From: Caldinitratiruptor microaerophilus
GTDB lineage: Bacteria; Bacillota; Sulfobacillia; Symbiobacteriales; ZC4RG38
DNA length: 64,000 nucleotides
Direction of reading: 5' to 3'
NCBI RefSeq assembly: GCF_025999835.1
Contig: NZ_AP025628.1
Location: 1,860,001 to 1,924,000 of the forward strand
The position numbers were made by a program, and so were the translations under genes. Under the pieces are notes generated by a model. It was not told the origin of the DNA and did no database searches. It saw nothing but the letters and a program-made list of their open reading frames with translations. Below, piece by piece: positions 34,369 to 42,654 of this stretch; the stretch's first letter is position 1; each line of letters opens with the position of its first letter.

Positions 34369-35862
34369 CTACCTCCCCTCCAGGCTGGCGGCAACGGTCA
34401 GGGCGGCGAGGCGCGCCGTGGGCAGGACCACCGCGCCCGCCGCACGGAGCCGCTCCTCCTGTTCCGACCGCCGCTGGGGGTCGGCTTCCGTCGCCGTGAC
34501 CGACGCCACCACCGCGACGCCCCCGGCGACGGCCGCTGCGATCTCGTCCGCCAGTGCCCCCGCCGGGTCGGGGTGTGCCCCGTGGCCCGCGACGATGTCG
34601 AGGAGGATGACGGCCGTCTCGGGGTCGGCGGCCTCGGCCCGGAGCCGCTGCCTGCGGACGGTGGGATCGATCATGGGGTGTGCGCGTCCCACCGTGAAGG
34701 TATCGTCTCCCAGGTCCAGGAGCGTGTGGCCGCGGCTGCGGTCCACGCCGCCCCGGCGCTCGGCCACCGGGTGCACGTTGCAGAGGACCGGCCCCACCCG
34801 CGCTTCCAGCACGGCGAGCGCCTGGTCGCACAGCGAACCGCCGGAGAAGAGGCCGCGGACGTAACGCCGGCCGGGGCGGACCGGGAGGGCGGGCAGCGGC
34901 CCACCGTAGCCGATCTGCGCCTCCAGTTCGGCGACCGGCCGCCCGGTGGCGAGGGAGACCGCCTGCACGGCGGCCTCGTCGATGGACAGGGCCCCCTCGC
35001 CGCCCAGGAAGCAGGTCACGACCGGCTTGGAGATCGCCCCTATGTCGGCGGCGAGCCGCTGTGCCACGGCCGGAGCCGGCGGCTTGGAGAGGACCACGAT
35101 GACCGCCGTCTCCGGATCCTCCGCCAGGAGGCGCAGGCCGTCCCGCATCATGAGACCGCCCACCTCGGCGGTCAGGTCCCGGCCCCCCGTGCCGAGGAGG
35201 TGGGAGATGCCGCTTCCCAGCCGGTCGATGAGGACGCTGAGTTCCTGGGAGCCCGTCCCGGACGCCGCCACGATGCCGATCGGACCCCGCCGCACGGCGT
35301 TGGCGAAGCCGAGCCCCACCCCACCCACGATCGCCGTCCCGCAGTCCGGGCCCATGAGGAGCAGGCCCTTCTCGTGGGCCAGGCGCTTGAGGGCCACCTC
35401 GGTCTCGAGGGGGACATTGTCGCTGTACAGCATCACGTGGAGGCCGTGTTCCAGCGCCTTGCGGGCCTCCCGCCCGGCGTAGGCGCCCGGCACCGAGATG
35501 AAGGCGAGGTTCGCGCCCGGGGCCTGGCTGAGCGCGGCGGTCAGCGTCCGCGGCAGAGCGCCCCCCGACCCACGATCGCCCCCTCCGGAGCCCTTCCGGA
35601 GGAGGACCTCCGCCTGCTCCAGCGCGGCCGCCAGCGCCTCGTCGGTCTCCGCGTCGACGGCGATGACCAGGTCCGTTTCCCTGGCTGCCCGGGCAGAGTC
35701 CGTGAGGAGCCCGACCTGCTCCAGGATCTCCTTGTTCATCTCCGTGGCCATGGCGACCACGGCCTCCCGCACGCCCGGGAGTTCCATGAGCTTCTGGGAG
35801 ATGGACATGAGGGCGACCGAGTCGTGGTACGTGTTCGGCTTGACGACGGTCTGGACCGGCAC
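34369..35862 (-). CDS. allF: FdrA-family protein, probable oxamate carbamoyltransferase subunit AllF
   Basis: 497-residue relative of succinyl-CoA synthetase alpha. It begins VVKPNTYHDSVALMSISQKLMELPGVREAVVAMATEMNKEIL as FdrA proteins do; the acyl-CoA-synthetase-like core is GPDCGTAIVGGVGLGFAN, GPIGIVAASGTGSQELSVLIDRLGSGISHLLGTGGRD, LGGEG, and the C-terminal part resembles the ligase half. E. coli FdrA (AllF) is required for oxamate carbamoyltransferase. GTG 35862 has AAAGGA upstream and yields a family-like start; the open frame to 36372 is shadow of the cyclase gene. Confidence 0.92.
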   Translation of the reverse strand: MPVQTVVKPNTYHDSVALMSISQKLMELPGVREAVVAMATEMNKEILEQVGLLTDSARAARETDLVIAVDAETDEALAAALEQAEVLLRKGSGGGDRGSGGALPRTLTAALSQAPGANLAFISVPGAYAGREARKALEHGLHVMLYSDNVPLETEVALKRLAHEKGLLLMGPDCGTAIVGGVGLGFANAVRRGPIGIVAASGTGSQELSVLIDRLGSGISHLLGTGGRDLTAEVGGLMMRDGLRLLAEDPETAVIVVLSKPPAPAVAQRLAADIGAISKPVVTCFLGGEGALSIDEAAVQAVSLATGRPVAELEAQIGYGGPLPALPVRPGRRYVRGLFSGGSLCDQALAVLEARVGPVLCNVHPVAERRGGVDRSRGHTLLDLGDDTFTVGRAHPMIDPTVRRQRLRAEAADPETAVILLDIVAGHGAHPDPAGALADEIAAAVAGGVAVVASVTATEADPQRRSEQEERLRAAGAVVLPTARLAALTVAASLEGR

Positions 35863-35951
35863 GGCGTCACATCCTTTCGAGCACCCCGGAGTCGCCGGAG
35901 CGAGAAGCGGAGGGGGGTGGCCCCTCCGCTCCCCCGGCTGAGACGGCCCGG

Positions 35952-36779
35952 CTACCTGGCGGGGACGAACGCCAGCATGCGGCACCACGCCGCCTCGCCG
36001 CCCCGGAAGCGGAACGGGAAGCAGCCCACCCACACCCGCTGGTCGAGGATCTCGTCGATCTCGCCGCCGATGTTCTCCACGTGGAACACGCCGTGCGGGA
36101 AGAGCTTGGTGTGGGTCATCTGGTACCATTCCTGGGGGAACACCTCGTCCAGGTCCTTGACGCCCAGGTGCTTGCGCACGGTCTCCGCCACGTCCGGCCG
36201 CACCTGCCGGACCACGGTGTCGAACGGATGGTCGGTGGACATGGCGTCGATGGCGATCCAGCGGATCCCGCGGTCGAGCACCCACTGGACGAACTCCTTC
36301 TTCGGCCCGGGCTGGTTCAGGAAGTAGCGGGGGAGGTCCGGCTTGGCCTCGCCGCACTTCGTCGGGCACCACTGCTCGTTGTAGTAGCGGTGGAAGCCGG
36401 TGTGGATGAGGAGGATGTCACCCTTCTCGATCCGGATGCCCGTCTTCTTCTCCCACGCCTCGAAGTGCTCGGGCCCGTACAGGTCGTAGTCGCCGACGCC
36501 CATCTTTTCGAGGTCGACGACGACGGCCGGACCGAACAGATGCTGGACCGGGATGCCCGCCACGTCAGGACCGGGGTCGTAGAAGTGCCAGGGGCTGTCC
36601 AGGTGCGTGGAGAGGTGGATCGTCGACGAGATGTGCTGCGCGTTCACCCCCTCGAAGGCGATCCGCTTGACCCACTTGACGGTGGGACCCTCGTACCGGG
36701 CGAAGGCCGGCGAGTTGGAGCTGAAATCCTGGGACAGGTCGAGCACGCGGACGTTGCTGAGATCGAGGAACTGGTTCAT
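35952..36779 (-). CDS. Cyclase-family metal-dependent hydrolase (PF04199; KynB/isatin-hydrolase-like)
   Basis: 275 residues. The metal-binding motif HxSTHxDSPWHF appears as IHLSTHLDSPWHFYDPG, followed by LFGPAVVVDLEKMG, IEKGDILLIHTGF, and AIDAMSTDHPF, where further His/Asp ligands are expected. Members hydrolyse cyclic amides or N-formyl groups (kynurenine formamidase, isatin hydrolase). In this cluster, between the NCS2 permease and fdrA, a ring-opening of a cyclic ureide to oxalurate is an attractive but untested role. Gap to fdrA is 89 bases. Confidence 0.88.
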   Translation of the reverse strand: MNQFLDLSNVRVLDLSQDFSSNSPAFARYEGPTVKWVKRIAFEGVNAQHISSTIHLSTHLDSPWHFYDPGPDVAGIPVQHLFGPAVVVDLEKMGVGDYDLYGPEHFEAWEKKTGIRIEKGDILLIHTGFHRYYNEQWCPTKCGEAKPDLPRYFLNQPGPKKEFVQWVLDRGIRWIAIDAMSTDHPFDTVVRQVRPDVAETVRKHLGVKDLDEVFPQEWYQMTHTKLFPHGVFHVENIGGEIDEILDQRVWVGCFPFRFRGGEAAWCRMLAFVPAR

Positions 36780-36813
36780 GCGCCCTTCCTCCCTTACCTA
36801 CCGGCAACGGCTG

Positions 36814-38148
36814 TCAGTCGTGCGCTTCCACGGCCGGCTCGGCGTGCGCCCCGGGCCGGGCACCGGCAGACCGGCGGTCGAATGCGAGGAAGACGAGGTT
36901 CAGGAGGATGCCGACCACGGCGGCGGTGGCAATCGACGGCAGCTTCATTCCCCAGATCGGGATGTTGCCGCCCTCCATGGCAGCGCCGCCGAGCCCGATC
37001 ACGAGGATGATCGCCCCGATGGCGAGCTGGCGCGGGTCGAAGAGGTCCACCTTCTCCTCCTGCATGAGCGCCACGCCCTGCATGGCGATGACCCCGAAGA
37101 GGTAGATCGCCAGGCCGCCGGTGACGAAGATCGGCAGGGTGGAGATGAGGGCCGAGAGCTTGGCCACGAACCCGAGCGCCATGGCGATGACCCCTGCGGC
37201 TGCCAGCACGGGGGTAGAGTAGTTCCGGGTGATGGCCATGAGGCTGTTGTTCTCGCCGTAGTTGGTCCCCGACGACGCCCCGAAGAAGCCGTTGATCATG
37301 TCGGACAGCCCGTCCAGGACGAGGTTGAGCCCGATCAGCCGCTTGACCTCGAGCCGTGGCCGGCCCAGCTCGTCGGCCAGCTTGTCGATGTACAGGCTGA
37401 TCTGGTACAGGTGCGCCGTGCTCTCCGGGATGGTGGCGATGGCGATGGGCGCGATGGCCAGGACCGCCTGCCAGGCCCCGGGGGCCGTGAAGGCGGGGAA
37501 CTGGAACTTCGGCATGGCGAACAGGGGCGCCTCGAGCACGGGCTTGAAGTCGACCAGCCCGGCCGCCAGGGACACCAGGTACCCCACGGCCGCCCCCAGG
37601 AGCACGGGCAACATGCCGAGGAGCCCCTTGCCCCGCAGGTATACCGAGAACAGCACGGTGGCCACCAGCGTCAGGAGCGCGATCGTCCAGTTCTGCGACG
37701 CCATGTCGAGAGCCGCCTTGGCCAGGGCCACCCCGATCACGATCGCCACCGAGCCCGTGATCGCCGGCGGCAGCACGCGGTCGAGGGCCTGCTTGCCCAC
37801 CCTCTGGATGATCAGTCCGGCCAGGATGTTCACCAGCCCGGTGGCCACGATGCCCACCTGCGCGACGCGGTGGCCGCCCCAGGACGCGCCGACCACGGCG
37901 ACCACGGGGGCGATGTAGGCGAAGCTGCCTCCGTAGTACAGCGGAATCCGGCCGCCCGACCCCACGACAGCGACGATGGTGGCCAGACCCGACGTGAACA
38001 GGGTGACGCCGACGTCGAACTTGGTGAGGATCGCCACCAGCACGGTGGCAGGGAACATGGTGAGCACGTGCTGGAATCCAAGGCTGACAAGCGCCCCGAA
38101 TGGGGGTCGATCCTGCGGCAGGTATCCGATCACCCGGCCCGCTGTCAT
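36814..38148 (-). CDS. NCS2 nucleobase permease (UraA/RutG-like)
   Basis: 444-residue polytopic permease of the xanthine/uracil family: PFGALVSLGFQHVLTMFPATVLVAI at the N-terminus, two half-TM regions (GGSFAYIAPVVAVV and GASSGTNYGENNSLMAITRNYSTPV), and LPIFVTGGLAIYLFGVIAMQG. The TNYGEN...MAITR stretch is closer to uracil/pyrimidine carriers (UraA, RutG) than to xanthine carriers (PbuX, XanQ), so the substrate may be a pyrimidine or other small ring. ATG shares one base with the coxL-type stop (TAATG), so it is co-translated with the Mo-hydroxylase. Confidence 0.93.
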   Translation of the reverse strand: MTAGRVIGYLPQDRPPFGALVSLGFQHVLTMFPATVLVAILTKFDVGVTLFTSGLATIVAVVGSGGRIPLYYGGSFAYIAPVVAVVGASWGGHRVAQVGIVATGLVNILAGLIIQRVGKQALDRVLPPAITGSVAIVIGVALAKAALDMASQNWTIALLTLVATVLFSVYLRGKGLLGMLPVLLGAAVGYLVSLAAGLVDFKPVLEAPLFAMPKFQFPAFTAPGAWQAVLAIAPIAIATIPESTAHLYQISLYIDKLADELGRPRLEVKRLIGLNLVLDGLSDMINGFFGASSGTNYGENNSLMAITRNYSTPVLAAAGVIAMALGFVAKLSALISTLPIFVTGGLAIYLFGVIAMQGVALMQEEKVDLFDPRQLAIGAIILVIGLGGAAMEGGNIPIWGMKLPSIATAAVVGILLNLVFLAFDRRSAGARPGAHAEPAVEAHD

Positions 38149-40526
38149 TAAGTTTGCCTCCCTTCCCTCGGTGATGTCTCGTTTCCGACCTCTTCTCCGG
38201 CTGCAGGCGGCGTCCCACCTCCTTTCCGGATCATGTCCCAGAGCCGCGCCGGGCTCAGGGGCATCTCGGTCACCCGCACCCCGAAGGGACGCAGCGCGTC
38301 CTCCAGGGCCTGGGCGAAGACCGCCGCCACGGGGATGACCCCGGCTTCGCCGGCCCCCTTGATCCCGAGCGGGTTGAGCGGAGAAGGAGTCTCGATGTGG
38401 TCGGTCTCGATGTGGGGCACCTCGCTGGCAGTGGGCAGGAGGTAGTCCATGAAGGTCGAGGTCAGCAGCTGGGCGTTCTCGTCGAAGACCAGCTTCTCGT
38501 AGAACACGCCGCCGATCCCCTGCGCCACCCCCCCGTGGATCTGCCCCTCGACGATCATCGGGTTGATCACGGTTCCGCAGTCGTGCACCACGCAGTACCG
38601 CAGGACCCGGATCTGCGCCGTCTCCGGGTCGACCTCCACCACGGCCGCGTGGCCGCCGCTCGGGAAGGTCGACTGCTGGGGGCTGAAGTAGCGGGTCGCC
38701 TCCAGCCCCGGCTCGCCGAACTGCAACGTGCCCCGCAGCGGGTTGGCCCGGAAGGCCACCTCGCCGAGGGAGAGGGAGCGAGCCGGCGCCCCCTTCACCC
38801 GGGCCCGGCCATCGGCCAGCTCGATGTCGTCCGGGCTGCATTCGAGGAGGCGGGCGGCGACCTGGCGGGCCTTGTCGGCGACGGCCTGCGCGGCCAGGTG
38901 GGCGGCGTTGCCCACCACCACGGCCGCCCGGGACGCGAAGGTGCCGATCCCCCACCCCATGGCTGCCGTGTCCCCGGTCACCACGTGGACGTCCTCCACC
39001 CGCACGCCGAGCTGGTCGGCCACCACCTGCGCGAACGAGGTGAAGTGCCCCTGTCCCTGGGTCCCCACGCCCGTGGCGACGAGCACCTTCCCGGAGGGCT
39101 CCACCTGGACCCGTACCCCTTCGTAGGGGCCCGGGCCGGAGCCCTCCACGTAGAACGCCATCCCGACCCCTACGTACCGGCCCTGGCGGCGGGCCTCCTC
39201 CTGCTCCCGCCGGACGCGGTCCAGGTCGAGGAGGCGCACCAGCGTGTCGGCCAGGAGCGGGTAATTGCCGCTGTCGTAGCGCGTCGGGGCCCAGTCCTGG
39301 TAGATCAGGCCGGTGTCCCACGGGAACTCGTCGGGCTGGATGAAGTTCTTGCGCCGCACCGCCAGCGGGTCCATCCCGAGCGCCTCGGCGATGCGGTCCA
39401 TCATCCGCTCCATGACGAACACCCCATGCGGGCGCCCGGCCCCGCGGTAGGGGGTGACCGTCGGCTTGTTGGTGTACACCACCGTGCCTTCCACCCGGTA
39501 GTTGCGCAGGCGGTACGGACCCGGCAGCGTGGTAAGGGTGATGATCGGCACCTGGATCCCGTACGGCGTGTAGGCGCCGCTGTCGTGGACGAACCGCGTG
39601 TACAGGCCGAGCAGCGTCCCGTCCCGGCTGACCGCGACCTCCACCTCGTGGACCTGCTCCCGCTCCTGGGTGGTGGCCACGAAGTTCTCGCGCCGGTCCT
39701 CGATCCACTTGACCGGCCGCCGGAGCTTCATGGCCGCGAACAGCACGAGGACCTCCTCGGGGTAGAACATCATGACCTTCGGCCCGAAGCCGCCGCCGAC
39801 GTCCGGGGCGATGACCCGCAGCTTCATCTGCGGGAGCCCGAACCAGCCGGCCAGCCCGTTCCGCAACGCGACCGGCGCCTGCGTGCTCACGTACATCGTG
39901 TAACCGTCGCCTTCTGGGATCGCCACGATGCCGCGGGTCTCCATCGAGGCCGCCGTTCCCCGGTCGATGCGGAGGCGCTCGGTCAGCACGAGGTCCGCCC
40001 GGGCCCGGGCGGCGTCGTAGTCGCCCACGTTGCGGACGATCCGGGCGGCGACGTTGTCGGGCATGTCGTCGTGGACGCGGGGCGCGGCCGGGTCCAGCGC
40101 CTGCAACAGGTCGTGCACGGCCGGCAGGGGCTCGTAGTCGACCTCCACCGCTTCGGCGGCGTCCTCGGCCAGGTAACGGTCCTGCGCCACCACGAAGGCC
40201 ACCGCCTCGCCCAGGTGGCGCACCTTGTCCTTCACGAGGGCGGACTGAGTCCGGCCGTGAACGAGGTCGTCGTGGGGGATGAGGAGCGGGAGCGGCCCGT
40301 TCAGCGGCCCGAGGTCGTCCGCCATGTACACGGCCACCACGCCGGGCATCTGCCGGGCGCGCGCCACGTCGATCCGCCGGATGCGGGCGTGCGCGTACGG
40401 GCTGCGGACCACGGCGGCGTGGAGCATGTCCGGCCGCGAGATGTCGTCCACGTACACGCCGCGCCCGGTGAGCAGACGCAGGTCCTCGTTGCGCCGGATG
40501 GGCTGCCCGAAGTAGCGCGTGCTCAC
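38148..40526 (-). CDS. Molybdenum hydroxylase large subunit (xanthine dehydrogenase/CoxL family, form II)
   Basis: 792-residue molybdopterin-binding catalytic chain. N-terminal RRNEDLRLLTGRGVYVDDI, then APDVGGGFGPK, TPYRGAGRPHGVFVMER, GTQGQGHFTSFAQV and the catalytic Glu in GIKGAGEAGVIP. The loop reads YRGAGR, not the CSFR of genuine form I CO dehydrogenase, so the substrate is an organic molecule (purine, pyrimidine, N-heterocycle or aldehyde). It overlaps coxS by four bases and leads straight into a nucleobase permease and the oxamate carbamoyltransferase genes. Confidence 0.94.
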   Translation of the reverse strand: MSTRYFGQPIRRNEDLRLLTGRGVYVDDISRPDMLHAAVVRSPYAHARIRRIDVARARQMPGVVAVYMADDLGPLNGPLPLLIPHDDLVHGRTQSALVKDKVRHLGEAVAFVVAQDRYLAEDAAEAVEVDYEPLPAVHDLLQALDPAAPRVHDDMPDNVAARIVRNVGDYDAARARADLVLTERLRIDRGTAASMETRGIVAIPEGDGYTMYVSTQAPVALRNGLAGWFGLPQMKLRVIAPDVGGGFGPKVMMFYPEEVLVLFAAMKLRRPVKWIEDRRENFVATTQEREQVHEVEVAVSRDGTLLGLYTRFVHDSGAYTPYGIQVPIITLTTLPGPYRLRNYRVEGTVVYTNKPTVTPYRGAGRPHGVFVMERMMDRIAEALGMDPLAVRRKNFIQPDEFPWDTGLIYQDWAPTRYDSGNYPLLADTLVRLLDLDRVRREQEEARRQGRYVGVGMAFYVEGSGPGPYEGVRVQVEPSGKVLVATGVGTQGQGHFTSFAQVVADQLGVRVEDVHVVTGDTAAMGWGIGTFASRAAVVVGNAAHLAAQAVADKARQVAARLLECSPDDIELADGRARVKGAPARSLSLGEVAFRANPLRGTLQFGEPGLEATRYFSPQQSTFPSGGHAAVVEVDPETAQIRVLRYCVVHDCGTVINPMIVEGQIHGGVAQGIGGVFYEKLVFDENAQLLTSTFMDYLLPTASEVPHIETDHIETPSPLNPLGIKGAGEAGVIPVAAVFAQALEDALRPFGVRVTEMPLSPARLWDMIRKGGGTPPAAGEEVGNETSPREGRQT

Positions 40527-41014
40527 TTGCGCTCCCCTCCCTCCGGCATCCGCGACGCGGCGTCACGTACCGCCGCGACGATGTTCTGGTACCCCGTGCA
40601 CCGGCAGAGGTTGCCGCTGAGGAGTTCCCGGATCTCCTCCTCGCTCTCCGGAAGCGGATGCTCGGCCAGGTAGCCGGCGACGGTCACGACGAAGCCAGGG
40701 GTGCAGAACCCGCACTGAAGCGCATGGTGCTCCCGGAACGCCTCCTGGACGGGGTGCAGCCGGTCGCCGTCGGCAAGCCCCTCGACGGTCGTCACCGAGT
40801 GGCCGTCCACCTGCACGGCGAACAGGAGGCAGGAGCGCACCGGCTTGCCGTCCAGGAGCACCGTGCACGCCCCGCACACGCCGTGCTCGCAACCCACGTG
40901 GGTCCCGGTGAGCCCGAGGTGGTGGCGCAGGAAGTCGCTCAGGAGAAGGCGCGGCTCCACCTCGCGCTCGTACTCCTGGCCGTTCACCCGCACCCGGATC
41001 GTCCGCGTGCTCAC
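40523..41014 (-). CDS. Molybdenum hydroxylase [2Fe-2S] small subunit (CoxS-like)
   Basis: 163 residues with two iron-sulfur cluster sites: the plant-ferredoxin type GCEHGVCGACTVLLDG...SC near residues 41-63 and the helical site CGFCTPGF ... NLCRCTGYQNI near 101-145. It shuttles electrons from Mo to FAD. ATGA overlaps on both sides (with coxL- and coxM-type genes) show a tightly coupled operon. Confidence 0.96.
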   Translation of the reverse strand: MSTRTIRVRVNGQEYEREVEPRLLLSDFLRHHLGLTGTHVGCEHGVCGACTVLLDGKPVRSCLLFAVQVDGHSVTTVEGLADGDRLHPVQEAFREHHALQCGFCTPGFVVTVAGYLAEHPLPESEEEIRELLSGNLCRCTGYQNIVAAVRDAASRMPEGGERK

Positions 41015-41892
41015 GCCTCCGCCCCCCTCTGCGCCTGGCGAACGGCAAGACGGAGGGCACGGCGGGTCAGGACGTCCGACAGGTGCCGGCGGTACTCCGC
41101 CGTGGCGTGGATGTCCGACTCCGGCTCCACGGCCTCCCGCACTTTCCGGCCGGCCTCCGCGAAGACCTTCTCACCGGGCCGCTCGCCCTGCAGCACCGCC
41201 TCCGCCCCCCGCGCCCGGATCGGGGTCGTCCCCACCCCGGTCAGGGCGATCCGCGCCTCCCGGACGGCCCCGTCTCCGCCCATGTCGACGACGCAGGCCA
41301 CGCCCACGATGGCGAAGTCGCCACTGCGGCGCGCCATCTCCACGAAGGCGTACCCGGCCGTCTCCGGCAGCCGGGGCAGCCGCACCTCCACGAGGATTTC
41401 GCCGGGCTCGATGCACGTGGTGTAATACATGACGAAGAAGTCGTCCGGGCCGACCTCCCGCACGCCCCCGGTGCCGGCGATGCGGAACCGGCCGTCCAGG
41501 CAGGCCCAGACCGCCGGCAGCTCGGCGGCCGGATCGGCGTGAGCCAGGCTCCCGCCGACCGTCCCCCGGTTGCGGATCTGGACGTGCCCCACGTGCCGAA
41601 CGGCCTCCCGCAGGAGCGGCTGCCAGTCGGCCACCAAGGGCGAGTGCTCGACCTCGGCGTGGCGGGTCATGGCGCCGATGGCGAGCATGTCGCCATCCGA
41701 CCGGATGTACGCCAGCTCCGGGATGCGGTTCAGGTCCACCAGCAGCCGGGGCGCAGTCAGCCGCATGTTGAGCGCCGGCACGAGGCTCTGCCCGCCCGCC
41801 AGCACCTTCGCGTCCTCGCCGTGCTGCCGCAGCAGGGCCAGCGCCTCCGGGAGGGTGCGAGGGTCCTCGTAGTCAAACCGCGGGGGCTTCAT
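41011..41892 (-). CDS. Molybdenum hydroxylase FAD-binding medium subunit (CoxM-like)
   Basis: 293 residues. FAD-contact motifs AGGQSLVPALNMRL (about residue 32) and NRGTVGGSLAHADPAAELPA (about residue 108) are both present, followed by the CO-dehydrogenase flavoprotein C-terminal domain. Electrons leave the complex through this subunit. Located between the CoxG-like gene (21 bases upstream) and coxS. Confidence 0.95.
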   Translation of the reverse strand: MKPPRFDYEDPRTLPEALALLRQHGEDAKVLAGGQSLVPALNMRLTAPRLLVDLNRIPELAYIRSDGDMLAIGAMTRHAEVEHSPLVADWQPLLREAVRHVGHVQIRNRGTVGGSLAHADPAAELPAVWACLDGRFRIAGTGGVREVGPDDFFVMYYTTCIEPGEILVEVRLPRLPETAGYAFVEMARRSGDFAIVGVACVVDMGGDGAVREARIALTGVGTTPIRARGAEAVLQGERPGEKVFAEAGRKVREAVEPESDIHATAEYRRHLSDVLTRRALRLAVRQAQRGAEA

Positions 41893-41913
41893 CCGCCCTT
41901 CCTCCCTCCTTCC

Positions 41914-42399
41914 TCACCCCACCGCGCCGGTACCGGATGTCCCACCGCCCTGACCGGCGCGAGCCCGGGCTTCCCGCTCGAGGCGGGCGAAGAAGTCCCC
42001 GACGAGGTGGCGCGCCGCTCCGCCGAGGACCCGCTGCCCCACCATGGCCACGGGGCCGCCCACCTGGATCTGCCATTCGTAGTGCAGCGCCGTCCCGCCG
42101 TCCGACGGCTGCAGGCGGATCGTGCCGCTCACCTGGACGAAGCCGCCCGCCCCGTTGCCCCCGATCTCCAGACACATCCACTCCGGCCGCTTCCGGTCGG
42201 CGACCCGGAGCGTCCCCCGGTAGGTTCCCTTGATGCCCGCCAGCCCCACTCTGAGGTCTGCCCGGTAGAGATCCTCCGACTCGCGCACCAGCCGCTCACA
42301 GCCCGGGAGCGCGCGGGCGAGGGCGGAAGCGTCGTTCAGCAGCTCCCAGATCTCCTCGGGGGAGGCAGGAAGGGTGATGTCGCCCGACAACTCGTACAC
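41914..42399 (-). CDS. CoxG/SRPBCC-family protein
   Basis: 161 residues: YELSGDITLPASPEEIWELLNDASALARALPGCERL then VADRKRPEWMCLEIGGNGAGGFVQVSGTIRLQPSDGGTALHYEW, the classical carbon monoxide dehydrogenase subunit G (CoxG) pattern. CoxG proteins help dock Mo-hydroxylases at the membrane. It is the first gene of the Mo-hydroxylase operon and ends in a disordered Gly-rich tail. Confidence 0.93.
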   Translation of the reverse strand: MYELSGDITLPASPEEIWELLNDASALARALPGCERLVRESEDLYRADLRVGLAGIKGTYRGTLRVADRKRPEWMCLEIGGNGAGGFVQVSGTIRLQPSDGGTALHYEWQIQVGGPVAMVGQRVLGGAARHLVGDFFARLEREARARAGQGGGTSGTGAVG

Positions 42400-42654
42400 T
42401 TCTGGTTATCCCCCTGCTTCGAGCGCTGCGGTCGTCGTGGGCAGCCGCAGTGGCCGGCCTCCCGTGCGCCGTGCGATACGCCACGGGGATTCGAGCACGT
42501 CCGAGACGATGCCTTTGGTGAACTTCCCTAAATTCGTTCGCCACGGCCCGGAAATCGGTTGGAGAGTTCTGTGGGCTCGCGCGAAGGGCGCGGCCCCGTC
42601 CCCACGGAAAGGACGGTGCCGGCTCACAACCTGGCGAGAGGCAGGGGGATTGAG
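42400..42654. promoter_or_regulatory. Divergent promoter region between the Mo-hydroxylase operon and the SDR-CaiB genes
   Basis: About 255 bases between two genes that diverge, so promoters for both directions must be here. GGTGAAC (42517-42523) and GTTCGCC (42536-42542) form an inverted repeat with one mismatch, and the included GAACTTCC matches seven of eight bases of the arm of the palindrome in front of pucR. AT-rich CCCTAAATTCG lies in its centre. I could not assign -35/-10 pairs with confidence. Confidence 0.5.

Noticed and set aside
38148-40526. Aerobic CO dehydrogenase
   Set aside because: Gene set CoxG/M/S/L suggests it, but the active-site loop is YRGAGR (form II), not the CSFR loop of true CO-oxidising CoxL.
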